Assembly: GCA_024690965.1 (NCBI GenBank)
Contig: JAILOG010000001.1
Location: forward strand, 62,001-126,000
Origin: Clostridiales bacterium
Lineage (GTDB): Bacteria; Bacillota; Clostridia; Oscillospirales; Acutalibacteraceae
Direction of reading: 5' to 3'
DNA: 64,000 bases
The notes under the pieces are model-generated. The model searched no databases. It saw only the letters and a program-made list of their open reading frames with translations, and was not told the DNA's origin. Below are positions 44,774 through 53,900 of this stretch, in pieces (the stretch's first letter is position 1; each line of letters begins with the position of its first letter). A program made the position numbers and the translations under genes.

Positions 44774-45652
44774 TTATTCTATATTTTGAATTTGTTCTCT
44801 TATCTTTTCAAGTTCAGATTTAACGTCTACAACTATATGAGCTATGTCTGAATTTGTAGCCTTTGAGCCTATTGTATTTATTTCTCTGTTCATTTCCTGA
44901 AGCAAGAAATCAAGCTTTCTGCCTATTGCCTCGTTACTGTTAAGCGTTGCCTCAAGCTGATGAAAATGGCTTCTAAGCCTTACGGTTTCTTCGTCCACTG
45001 CTACCTTATCGGCAAAAATAGCCGTTTCGGTAAGGACACGCTGATCGTCAAATGTGTTGTTCTCAAGCAACGCGCGAAGCTTTTGCTCAAGGCGCTCGCG
45101 GTATGTGACAACGGTCTCTGGAGATTTTTCTTCTATTTTGCTCACCAATTCAAGAATATTTCCGGCTTTTTCAAGAATATCGTTTTTAAGCCTTTCACCC
45201 TCTACAATACGCATATTAAGAAGATTTTCCAACGCGTTGTCGCATGTCTCTTTAACGCATCTCCATATCTTTTCTTCATCTGCGGGCTGTTTTCTGACAG
45301 TGAAAATATCGTTAAACCTTGAAATAAGCGTAGGCGTGATCTCACCGGAAAGAGAATACTTTTCTTTTATTCCGTTAAGTGCGGATATATAACCGTCAAC
45401 AAGGCTGTTATTTACTTCTACGATACAAGGTGAATCATCGCTGTAAACTACCGTAAGAGAAACGTCTACTTTGCCTCTTGAAATCTTGGTTTGTATATAG
45501 TTTTTCAGCTTTTCCTCCAAAAAGCCATAACCTCTGCCTGTGCGGCAGCTGAAATCAAAATATCTGTGATTTACCGTTTTTATCTCAATGGTAACAGATA
45601 TATCCTCAATTATTCCGTCAAAACGACCGAAACCGGTCATACTCTTAACCAT
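44774..45652 (-). CDS. yicC: YicC family endoribonuclease
   Basis: 292 residues, full length. N-terminal VKSMTGFGRFDGIIEDISVT and VNHRYFDFSCRTGRG are the YicC signature. The C-terminal DUF1732 domain has RLRSHFHQLEATLNSNEAIGRKLDFLLQEMNREINTIGSKA-type residues (positions about 225-265). YicC proteins are RNA-cleaving enzymes implicated in small-RNA turnover and stationary phase survival. First gene of the operon, with a good promoter. Confidence 0.94.
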   Translation of the reverse strand: MVKSMTGFGRFDGIIEDISVTIEIKTVNHRYFDFSCRTGRGYGFLEEKLKNYIQTKISRGKVDVSLTVVYSDDSPCIVEVNNSLVDGYISALNGIKEKYSLSGEITPTLISRFNDIFTVRKQPADEEKIWRCVKETCDNALENLLNMRIVEGERLKNDILEKAGNILELVSKIEEKSPETVVTYRERLEQKLRALLENNTFDDQRVLTETAIFADKVAVDEETVRLRSHFHQLEATLNSNEAIGRKLDFLLQEMNREINTIGSKATNSDIAHIVVDVKSELEKIREQIQNIE

Positions 45653-45694
45653 ATTGCAAATACTCCTTTTGTATACACATTTCGCATTGTGATA

Positions 45695-45723
45695 ATTATA
45701 TCAATAAACGTGATATATTGCAA
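45695..45723 (-). promoter_or_regulatory. sigma-A promoter of yicC-remA-gmk-pepF
   Basis: Minus strand TTGCAA (45723-45718), 17-bp spacer, TATAAT (45700-45695), about 42 bp upstream of the ATG. An AAAGGAG ribosome site follows. Confidence 0.75.
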
Positions 45724-45762
45724 GCAAATATAAACGAAAGTTGCATTTAACGGGAATAAATC

Positions 45763-46905
45763 TTACATTGGTGTTTTGCTTATCAAATATCCCGGTATAA
45801 CCACAAGCGCAAAGAAAATAAGGTTGATAACAGTGAAAACAGCAATGAATTTCAATCCGTTTTTAGGATATTCTCTTACATATATACGGTAATTGATAAC
45901 AGACGCCAGCGAACCGATAATTGTACACAACCCTGCGGAATCAAGTCCGTAAAGCAGCGCGCCTCTGTTTTGCGCAAACGGATACAGCACTATTGCGGCA
46001 GGTACATTTGAAATTACCTGACTGAGCAAAATTGACCAAGCGTATTCGTTACCGGAAACAGCGCCGCTCAAAAAAGCCGATATTTTTTCGTTTGCGGCAA
46101 TCGAAGATGAAAAGATAAAAAAACACAAAAACGTAACTAACAATACATAATCCGTTTTAATCAGTATTTTTTTATCTATTATTAATACCAATGCAAAAAC
46201 CGCTGCGCAAATATAGCCCCAAAACTGAGTTCTGCTCACAATCGTAAAAACCACTACGGCAAAAATACACAGATAAGCTATTCGTTGTGGTCTTCTGTTT
46301 TTGTCCTGTTTTTCCATAAAACCGCCGTTTGAGGTTAATGCCTTTTCTTTAAGGTCACGGTGATATACGGAAATAACAAATATTGCGAGCAGTACGCCCG
46401 ATATAGCCCAAATGGGCATCATATAAAGCACAAATTTTACTGCTGACACGTTGCTTTGACCGTATATAAACAAATTTTGAGGACTGCCGAAGGGAGTGAG
46501 CATAGAACCTCTTACCGCGGCGATGTTTTCGAGCGTTATTACCGGCAATATGTATTTTTCTTTTTGCGCTGTTCTGAAAAGAATTATCGTAAGCGGCACA
46601 AATATTATAAGCGAAACATCGTTTGTTACGAACATTGATGAAAAGAATACCGAAAACACCAAAAACAAAGAAAGTCCGACCATAGAATTAATCTTTCCGG
46701 CAAAAGCTAAAAGCGGGTTAAATATATTCTCTTTTTTAAAGCCCTCAAGCACGGTGAGCATCATAAAAAGCGTGCCTAAGGTACGCCAATCAATTTTCAA
46801 CAACAGATCGGCGGACGGCGGTGTTATTATCATTGCAATAACAGCCGCAGAAACGGCTGCTATAAGCATCGGTTCACGTTTCAAAAACAGAAGTATTTTT
46901 TTCAT
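45763..46905 (-). CDS. Anion permease, ArsB/NhaD (IT) superfamily
   Basis: 380 residues from the ATG at 46905 with AAGGTAA upstream; the frame extends further but lacks a ribosome site. About ten to eleven hydrophobic helices. The inverted-repeat motif VTNDVSLIIFVPLTII and LTPFGSPQNLFIYG mark the first half, and LLSQVISNVPAAIVLYPF the second, as in citrate/arsenite/Na+ transporters of this superfamily. Substrate cannot be assigned. No arsenic or citrate genes nearby. Confidence 0.85.
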   Translation of the reverse strand: MKKILLFLKREPMLIAAVSAAVIAMIITPPSADLLLKIDWRTLGTLFMMLTVLEGFKKENIFNPLLAFAGKINSMVGLSLFLVFSVFFSSMFVTNDVSLIIFVPLTIILFRTAQKEKYILPVITLENIAAVRGSMLTPFGSPQNLFIYGQSNVSAVKFVLYMMPIWAISGVLLAIFVISVYHRDLKEKALTSNGGFMEKQDKNRRPQRIAYLCIFAVVVFTIVSRTQFWGYICAAVFALVLIIDKKILIKTDYVLLVTFLCFFIFSSSIAANEKISAFLSGAVSGNEYAWSILLSQVISNVPAAIVLYPFAQNRGALLYGLDSAGLCTIIGSLASVINYRIYVREYPKNGLKFIAVFTVINLIFFALVVIPGYLISKTPM

Positions 46906-46945
46906 ATTACTTACCTTGTAAATAGTTTTTGTATTATTATAAAAA

Positions 46946-46974
46946 TGCCTCAACCCTTATTACAGGTTGAGGCA
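46946..46974 (-). terminator. Terminator of the 46991-49959 secreted-protein operon
   Basis: TGCCTCAACC (46946-46955) and GGTTGAGGCA (46965-46974) form a perfect 10-bp stem, and on the minus strand TTTTT follows at once. Confidence 0.9.
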
Positions 46975-46990
46975 ATTAAATACTTATATG

Positions 46991-47884
46991 TCAGGGGTCA
47001 AGCGTGGGTATAAGATCCGCCAAATATCTTTGTAATTGCACAACGTCGAGCATATTAACTATTTTGTCGTGGTTGCAGTCTGAATTCTCACGGGAAGCGG
47101 CGCCGAATTTTTCGTGTGTCGTAAGAAGTGCAATGATTCTCTGAAGCGCCACAACGTCCTCCATATTTACCTTTCCGTTGCAGTCAACGTCACCGTACAT
47201 ATACTTTACATCATCCTCTGTATCGGACGTGGTATCGGTAGATGTATCCGTGTTCGTTGAAGTATCGGTATTATCGGATGTGTCCGTACTTGAAGATGTA
47301 TCGGTTGAGGTGGATGTGTCCGTATCGGTAATATCGCTGTCAGTGTCGGACTTTGGCGATTCCACTATCGCGAAATAACCGTCAAGTATTTCAGTAAACG
47401 TAATTTTTCCGCTGTCATTGGACGTGTTCACAGATGACACCTTTCCCTCAGGCATAAGATTATATACCAAAGGCAGATCGTAACTGTCTTTAGGTGTCAA
47501 GGTAACTTCAACAGGCTCCTGTGGTACGAATCGGTTACCGTTTGCGTCCTCCGCGAAAATATACATAGGCATAATGTTTTTGCCGTATTTAAGAAGGATA
47601 TCCTCGAACCAATACCACGCGCTCATATCACTTTTGTCAACAGGTATTACGCCTATCTTAAAAGCGCTGCCCGCGTTTGTAACGGTTACGGTATTACCGC
47701 CGGGAAGCTCGATTTTCGCAGTACCGTCGGCGTCAACATCGGCGTAATAGATGTTATGCACGCCTTTGTTATATTTTGCGGTAACGTCATTGCTGTAAGT
47801 TATAATCTCACTGTAAGCCGCGGCGCTGACAATACACGAAAGCGCCAAAACAGCGCATAAAATAATGGAAATTATTTTTTTCAT
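46991..47884 (-). CDS. Secreted dockerin protein
   Basis: 297 residues. Signal peptide 1-23. The mature N-terminal domain (about 28-175) is beta-rich (TAKIELPGGNTVTVTNAGSA). A Ser/Thr/Asp linker of about 45 residues (DTSTSTDTSSSTDTS) leads to a dockerin: GDVDCNGKVNMEDVVALQRI and HDKIVNMLDVVQLQRYLADL, ending LIPTLDP. The dockerin is nearly the same as that of the 1946-aa protein and differs from the other two. Its ATG overlaps the upstream gene by 4 bp, so the two are made together. AAGGAGG upstream. Confidence 0.88.
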   Translation of the reverse strand: MKKIISIILCAVLALSCIVSAAAYSEIITYSNDVTAKYNKGVHNIYYADVDADGTAKIELPGGNTVTVTNAGSAFKIGVIPVDKSDMSAWYWFEDILLKYGKNIMPMYIFAEDANGNRFVPQEPVEVTLTPKDSYDLPLVYNLMPEGKVSSVNTSNDSGKITFTEILDGYFAIVESPKSDTDSDITDTDTSTSTDTSSSTDTSDNTDTSTNTDTSTDTTSDTEDDVKYMYGDVDCNGKVNMEDVVALQRIIALLTTHEKFGAASRENSDCNHDKIVNMLDVVQLQRYLADLIPTLDP

Positions 47885-48378
47885 TGCTGATCCTCCTTAA
47901 TAACCGCATCAAGTGTAACTGCCCCCGCACTGTGATAAGTATCGGGTTCATACGCCATAACCTTAACGGTCAGTTTGTTGTCTTCGGGCACACGGGAAAG
48001 CGTTACATAAGGCAGATACTCACCTTGTTTTATAAGGCCGCTCTCCCCTATAATCTCGCCGTTGGTATCAAAAATACGCGCCTTTATCCACACATTGTTT
48101 TCAGGTAGATTATTAAGATAAATAAACGCATTATTGTTGTCGGTTGCTATCTTTCCGCACACGCCTACTTTATATGCCGTTGCGTCTGCCTCGCCGTATC
48201 CGCTGTCTGAATCTAAAACAGGGGTTCCCGTGACGGCATTGCCGTCAAACGGCGGCGGCGTAAAATTCGGATTTGCGGCATTACTTGTGACAAAAAGCAC
48301 AACAACCGCGAAAATAACAGACACCGCACAAACAAGTGCCGATATTAAAAGTAAAGATGATTTCTTCAAATACAACAC
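47881..48378 (-). CDS. Membrane-tethered small protein, paralogue of 49414-49959
   Basis: 165 residues, GTG start with a weak ribosome site. One N-terminal membrane helix (about 8-32) and an extracellular domain. The core NAFIYLNNLPENNVWIKARI ... ESGLIKQGEYLPYVTL ... TVKVMAYEPDTYHSAGAV has the same strand order as the protein at 49414 (VSLFFENPGK, AQSGRITPGKRVTML, IVVLYYQPENGEKA). Family unknown to me. It sits between a starch-binding-like protein and a dockerin protein in one operon, suggesting a joint surface assembly. Confidence 0.75.
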   Translation of the reverse strand: MLYLKKSSLLLISALVCAVSVIFAVVVLFVTSNAANPNFTPPPFDGNAVTGTPVLDSDSGYGEADATAYKVGVCGKIATDNNNAFIYLNNLPENNVWIKARIFDTNGEIIGESGLIKQGEYLPYVTLSRVPEDNKLTVKVMAYEPDTYHSAGAVTLDAVIKEDQQ

Positions 48379-48452
48379 ATCTCTTTATTTGCAAATTTGT
48401 CCTTCAAAATCCACAAATCATATTTGTAAGCTTTGAAAGGCAAATTTAATTT

Positions 48453-48487
48453 ATATGAACAGGAGGTCTTAAGCCTCCTGTTCATAT
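48453..48487 (-). terminator. Strong hairpin inside the secreted-protein operon
   Basis: A 14-bp perfect stem (48453-48466 with 48474-48487, ATATGAACAGGAGG/CCTCCTGTTCATAT) lies just after the 284-aa gene. The A/T-rich tail is not a clean T-run, so it may attenuate rather than stop transcription into the two downstream genes. Confidence 0.7.
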
Positions 48488-48500
48488 ATGTTATCAACTA

Positions 48501-49355
48501 TCAGCTATTGGAAACGGTATATTTTCCTGTATCAGTGTCAAAACCTGAAACATGAAGGTTATAATTGCCGCCAAGTGTTGTCAGATCAATATCAACCGTC
48601 TGTTTTCCACCTGCTGTGGAATCAAGTCCGTTGCCGATAATGATGTGATCATATGTGTCAACATCAAGCTCAAATGTATACACATTGCCTTCGCCCTTTG
48701 TCATCTTTTGTCCGGGCCAGGTATTATTAATGCTGCTATCAGCGTCTTTCCATGCGTAGAGATAAACATCTCCGCTCTCGTTTGCAAGTGACATTTCAGC
48801 ATTATCTGTGAATGTAACTGTCTTTGTTGTAGCTTCTTCTGATGCGTCAAGAGTAACGGTTACCGTTCCGAGAGTTCCGGATTCTGTAATTGCGCCCGCA
48901 ACTGTGAGTACCGCAGTATGTTTCGGAGCATTTGCCAAATCATTTTCAACCGCGGCGGGGATTGTCGCAGTTGCACTGTCAAAAGTACCTGTAACTGTGC
49001 TTCCCTCAGCGGGTGTGTAAGCAAAAGCTACGTTTACTGCCGCGTTTGAGTGATTTGTAACAGTAATTTTGTTTGAGTCTGCTGTTTCGGGAGCCCAAAC
49101 TGCATCTGATTGGTTACTGTATGTGTGTGTTGCGGGATCCCATACACCTTCGGATCTGTCGGTATAAGTAAATTTTAAATCTCCCCATGCAACGTCTACA
49201 CTGTAAACGGTTGCTGCCTTTGCACCTGCAACATAAGTTGCGGTTACGTCTTTAGACGCGGTGTTTGAAGATGTGTCAAGTGTGTCTGCGTTTGCTGTTA
49301 TTGCCAGTGCGCATATCATAGCAACTGCCAATACAACGGATAATAACTTTCTCAT
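48501..49355 (-). CDS. Secreted protein with starch-binding (CBM26-like) C-terminus
   Basis: 284 residues. Signal peptide 1-23 (ALAITANADT). The N-terminal domain (about 30-115) has VYSVDVAWGDLKFTYTD and VWDPATHTYS, a pattern common in secreted Clostridia proteins; a beta domain follows with VNVAFAYTPAEGS. Residues about 190-284 resemble a CBM26-type starch-binding module: VYLYAWKDADSSINNTWPGQ, then YTFELDVDTYDHIIIGNG and KQTVDIDLTTLGGNYN. No catalytic domain or anchor. AAAGGAG upstream. It may capture starch for the complex. Confidence 0.82.
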   Translation of the reverse strand: MRKLLSVVLAVAMICALAITANADTLDTSSNTASKDVTATYVAGAKAATVYSVDVAWGDLKFTYTDRSEGVWDPATHTYSNQSDAVWAPETADSNKITVTNHSNAAVNVAFAYTPAEGSTVTGTFDSATATIPAAVENDLANAPKHTAVLTVAGAITESGTLGTVTVTLDASEEATTKTVTFTDNAEMSLANESGDVYLYAWKDADSSINNTWPGQKMTKGEGNVYTFELDVDTYDHIIIGNGLDSTAGGKQTVDIDLTTLGGNYNLHVSGFDTDTGKYTVSNS

Positions 49356-49413
49356 AATAATCTTCTCCTTTGATTTTAATATTTCAAAAAAGCTGACGCT
49401 TTAATTGACCTGA

Positions 49414-49959
49414 TTAGTAACTTACGTTAATATTAACGGGAATATCGGTATTAAGAATTGCTTTTTCACCGTTTTCGGGCTGATAGTACAAAACAACGAT
49501 CTTGCCGTTATATCCGCCCTCTTCAAGCGATGAACTCATATTATTCGGCAAATCAAGCATCGTAACTCTTTTTCCGGGTGTTATTCTGCCTGACTGCGCC
49601 ACAACCGTGTCGTGTATAACTATTTGGATAACAACGTCTTGGTTGGATTTACCGGGGTTTTCAAAAAACAAGCTTACCGTTTTCTCTGATAAACTAATGC
49701 CGACTTCGGTAGAATAAGACATACTAACCGCGCCGCCGCCCTCTGTCTGTTCAAGCTTTGAAGCAGAGTCGTCTCCTATATCTTCGGCATATTTTTCTAT
49801 GCTGACAGGCGCGTAATCGGGTGCCAATAAAGCGTTCCCGTTGTCATCACTTCTGAAAAACAACGCCCATACACTTACGCCTATAGCAACCAAAGTAACT
49901 ATTACAAGCACGGCGGTGATGATTTTCATTTTGCCGGAGCCACTGTTGTTTTTTTCCAA
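49414..49959 (-). CDS. Membrane-tethered small protein, first gene of the secreted-protein operon
   Basis: 181 residues from a TTG at 49959, five bases after GGGGG; a GTG at 49965 abuts the ribosome site. The longer open frame to 50025 would include the promoter and is rejected. One N-terminal helix (about 12-34, IITAVLVIVTLVAIGVSVWA), then an extracellular region with an acidic linker and a beta domain (GISLSEKTVSLFFENPGKS onward). Paralogous to the protein at 47881. Unknown function; the shared layout suggests both present one domain at the outer membrane face. Confidence 0.75.
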   Translation of the reverse strand: MEKNNSGSGKMKIITAVLVIVTLVAIGVSVWALFFRSDDNGNALLAPDYAPVSIEKYAEDIGDDSASKLEQTEGGGAVSMSYSTEVGISLSEKTVSLFFENPGKSNQDVVIQIVIHDTVVAQSGRITPGKRVTMLDLPNNMSSSLEEGGYNGKIVVLYYQPENGEKAILNTDIPVNINVSY

Positions 49960-49996
49960 AATCACACCCCCGAACTCATTATATATCAACACCTGT

Positions 49997-50025
49997 ATTG
50001 TACCATACCGTAAATTAATTTTCAA
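49997..50025 (-). promoter_or_regulatory. sigma-A promoter of the secreted-protein operon
   Basis: Minus strand TTGAAA (50025-50020), 17-bp spacer, TACAAT (50002-49997). It overlaps the upstream part of the first ORF and so fixes the later start at about 49959. Confidence 0.7.
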
Positions 50026-50091
50026 TAATATAACGCAATATTTTTACAATATTTAACTGATTATCATACTTTATTATACCAAATAACACGT

Positions 50092-50859
50092 TTAAAAGCC
50101 CTGTGGCATCGTATACACCTTTATTGCTTCCGATATTCTTTCGGCATTTTTTATATATGCTTTATAAAGCTCTTCGCTTATATTACGCATGTAATTATTT
50201 TTTGTTAAAATTGCCATTGCTTCTTCGCGACTTAATTGCGATACAGAAGATGCGCCCGGTTTGCTGTTAATAAATATCACACTGTCAAAAGCATATGCGC
50301 GAGAATTGTAATTATTATTCTTTTTACTCCAAGGCAGTGCGTAAAACAGGTATTTTCCGTTGTTTTGTAACAAGCAATAATCAGCGGCGCTATCCGATAC
50401 TTGCGTATCCTCAGCACGCTTGCGGGCGATTATGTCATTGTCACCGGAACAAACGAAGTAACGCTTATTATTATGAAGAATAACCGTTCCTCTTATATAA
50501 ATGCCTCCATCTTTTATAACCGAACATAAAAACGCGATAGAAATAAGCCTCAATATTTCGTGCTGCTTGTAAGACGGCATTTCACTAGGGCAATACAGCT
50601 CAGCCTTCAGGCAATTATTCTCCAATGCAAGGTAAATACCGTCTTTGGAAAACACAAACTTATTTCCGGCTTGTTTGCTGTCGTAGAAACAATATCCGTT
50701 AATTGAACAATTTGGGTGGGGAAAGTTAGGGGCTTGCTCTATCCCGCAAACTCTGATATGCAAATCAGGCATAAAATCATATTGCAAAGTATTGGCTTTT
50801 AATATTCTGTTTACATAATTGATATTAATATCCGTGTTGTTTTCAATGTAAAAACTCAT
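50092..50859 (-). CDS. HPr-kinase-like protein lacking a Walker A motif
   Basis: 255 residues, no signal peptide. The domain at about 110-235 has the order seen in HprK/PEP-carboxykinase-like proteins: GGIYIRGTVILHNNKRYFVC, then CSGDNDIIARKRAED where GxSGxGKS would be, VSDSAADYCLLQNNGKYLFYALPW matching the usual LSDD...GTPW block, and a later SVIFINSKPGASSVSQLSREEA helix region. The lysine and serine of the P-loop are absent, so ATP binding is doubtful. N-terminal 100 residues match nothing I recognise. RBS AGGACGG. Placed between two secreted-protein units. Confidence 0.65.
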   Translation of the reverse strand: MSFYIENNTDININYVNRILKANTLQYDFMPDLHIRVCGIEQAPNFPHPNCSINGYCFYDSKQAGNKFVFSKDGIYLALENNCLKAELYCPSEMPSYKQHEILRLISIAFLCSVIKDGGIYIRGTVILHNNKRYFVCSGDNDIIARKRAEDTQVSDSAADYCLLQNNGKYLFYALPWSKKNNNYNSRAYAFDSVIFINSKPGASSVSQLSREEAMAILTKNNYMRNISEELYKAYIKNAERISEAIKVYTMPQGF

Positions 50860-50887
50860 TTCATCAACCGTCCTTGTATTTGATGAA

Positions 50888-50921
50888 ACGGCGCGTGCTT
50901 TACAGTTGAAGCACGCGCCGT
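50888..50921. terminator. GC-rich hairpin after the 1946-aa protein gene
   Basis: A perfect 13-bp stem, ACGGCGCGTGCTT (50888-50900) with AAGCACGCGCCGT (50909-50921). A T-run lies on the plus side only; on the minus strand it is followed by TTTCATC, so it may be a modest terminator for the giant gene. Confidence 0.7.
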
Positions 50922-50937
50922 GTTTTTAATATTCAGT

Positions 50938-53900
50938 TTACGGGTCTAAATCGGGGATAAGCTTTGCAAGGAATTTTTGAATCTCGGTTACGTCCATCAT
51001 ATTAATTACATCATCGTGTACGCAATCGGAATTAATACGTGACATTTCGCCGTATTCCTCATGTGTGGCAAGCTTAGCCATAATCTTTTGCAATGCTACA
51101 ACGTCTTCCATTGTAACCTTGCCGTTGCAGTCAACGTCACCGTAAAGAGGCTTGCTGGGTACAGGTTCCTCGGAATCCTCGGTGTCTTTCTCTGTTGAAG
51201 TATCGCTACCGTCATGCGGACCCGTTGTGTCTGTATTTTTATCGGTGTCGCTTACGTCCATATATGAGCCGTCGTCTATCTTTTTCCAAACGGCATACAG
51301 TGTGATCGACTCACCGTCAAGATAAAAGTCACCGGGTTGATAGAAGGAATTGATGTCAATTTCATTAATATTCTTATCATTAATTTCCTTCGTTATCTGT
51401 TCTTTGCTCCAGCCGAGGAACTCATAGCCTTTTCTTTCAAACATATTAGCTGCAATTTCAGCAGGCATATTTGACAGATGCGGTTTTTCCACAGTGTCTT
51501 TGCTGTCTTTGTCAAGTCCGCCGTTGCCCTTATAAGTAATATAGAATCCGGCTTTCTCCCATTGCGCGTACAGTGTTACATCATGTGCGGGCATCTCGAA
51601 TGTATTTGCCTCGTCATATATAGTACCTGTACCGTCTGCCTTTGTGTTCCACTCTATAAATACATAACCCGTGTTTTCAAAGTTATTTGTATCAACGGTA
51701 ACAATCGACTTATACTCGGCGTTCTTCTCATAGCTCTTTTTGGTGCCGATAGTTCCGTCATTACCGTCATAAATAACCTTGAATATAGCCAATGACCATT
51801 TTGCATACAGCGTGTGATCTCCTGCTGTTTTTACAATAGACTGGTCGGTGATCGCATTTCCGGTACATTCCGCGTTAAGGTACCAGCCGCCGAATACATA
51901 TCCTTCTTCGCTGATTGTCGCAAGCTCACCGTATTTACTGTCAAATACAACTGTCTTAGATTCCATACTCGGTGTGCCGTGACCGTTTGCGTCGAATGTA
52001 ACCTTATACTCATTAGCTTTCCAATCAACCTTAAGTGTGATCTTGGCTCCGTCTTCCGGTGTGAGGTTCTTTATTGTTTGTTCGTCTTCGTATTTGTTGC
52101 CTTCGTCATCTTTCCAGCCGTCAAATGTATAACCGGTTCTTTCGTATTCGTTTTTGTTGAGCTTTTGCTCTTCGTCATACGTAAAGTCTTGGTCGGTCAT
52201 CTCACCGCTTGTAGAGCCGTTGCCGTCAAATACTATTGTATATTGGTTAGGTGTCCACTTTGCATAGAGTGTATGGTCGTTGGGTGTTTTAACTATTGTT
52301 TCAGCCTTAATCTCATCTCCGGTGCAGTCTGCGTTCATATACCAGCCGCCGAATGTATAGCCTGTTTCGCTTATTGTTGCCAAAGGACCGTAAGCTGAAT
52401 CATATTTTACAGTCTTGCTTGCGGGGTCGGGTGTTCCGTGACCGTTAGCATCAAATGTTACGGTATATTGTGAGGCTTCCCAGTTAGCAATGTAGCTGCG
52501 TTCGCCTGTTGAGCCTTTTTCTATTGTTACGGTCTCGGTTGCTCCGCTCAAGCCTGTTCCTGTCCAGCCTGTAAAGTCGTAACCTGTCTTTGTGGGGTTA
52601 TTGATAGTAAATGTGGGCGTTTCCACATTATACTGCGTCGGGTTCTCTACTGCTACCTCGCCGCCGTTTAAGTTGTAGCCTATAGTGTAGTTAATAATAG
52701 TCCATTTTGCATACAGCGTGTGACCGCCTGCAATTGCAACTATTGTAGTAGACTTGATCTCGTCGCCTGTACATTCACTGTTAAGATACCAGCCGCCGAA
52801 TGTATAGCCCGGTGCGCTTATTGTCGCCAGAGGACCGTACGGCGAATCATAAACAACTTGTTTTGAATTCATACTCGGCGTACCGTGACCGTTGGCATTA
52901 AACCATACAGTATAGGAGCACGCTCCCCATTTTGCCGTAAGAGTAACATTGCCATCCGGCATACTGAACGTTGTTGCGCCGTCCGCAAGTGTTATCCCGC
53001 TTGCTGTCCAGCCGTCGAAATAGTATCCCGTGCGTGTAAATGTTGTTCCCGGTTTTACATTTACGGTAGTATTGTATCCGTGAGTTTCCGATAATGTCGT
53101 TTGATTATCGGCAGTTTTGCCGCCGTTGCCAACATATGTCACAGTATAGTCAACAGGCACAACGGTAAACAATATATCTGCTATTGGGTCTTGAAGGGTA
53201 AGCGAATAAATTTTACTGCTCGGCTCTCCGTCTTTAAGAACATACTTTGTGCTGCCGAGGATAGATTCATCGTAATAAACCCTCTTTGTTCCCGTGGGCA
53301 CCGCAATTTGATCAGAGTCGCTGGAATAGAGGATAACGTCCTGATTGTCAAGAATATACTTAACGTACAACTCACCGATATACTTGGGCGTTACCGGTAT
53401 ATTTACTATCTTTGTACCGCCCGCCCTTGTTTCTTCAAGAGTTATTTCAAATGTCTTTGACACACTGTCAAGCGAATGATTGTGCTCGTCTTTTATGTTG
53501 CTTACACTTGTTGTGTACTTACCGTATTCAACATCTGAATAATCAATCGAAACGCTGTTTGTAAGTGTTTTCGTATCGTTAAACTGACTGTCGTCTGATG
53601 TGGTCATTTTCGTGTTGACTCTTGCGCTTGAGAGAGCCTTATCAATAGAAGACTCATACGTTCCATTATAGTTGTAGTCGAGGAAGACATTGATTCTCAG
53701 ATCCATTGTTGCGTCTTCGCTCCTGTAAAGCTGGTTGAAAACAGACCTTTTATTAGAGTTGTCAAACTTGGATTCAAGTGTGATTTTACTGTTACTCTCT
53801 ATGTTGGGTCTTGCATCATCCCTGACCTTAAACTTACCTGTAAGCTGCAGCGAGAAACCGGGATACAATTCTTCTTCTGCGGGAAGTATAACGCTGAGGG

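Noticed and set aside
47178-47378. Repetitive DNA suggestive of a short-repeat or CRISPR-like array
   Set aside because: It is the Ser/Thr/Asp linker of a dockerin protein; repeats are irregular and in frame, without spacers.
49960-50025. 22-residue N-terminal extension of the first gene of the secreted-protein operon
   Set aside because: The stretch contains the sigma-A promoter (49997-50025), so it cannot be part of the message.
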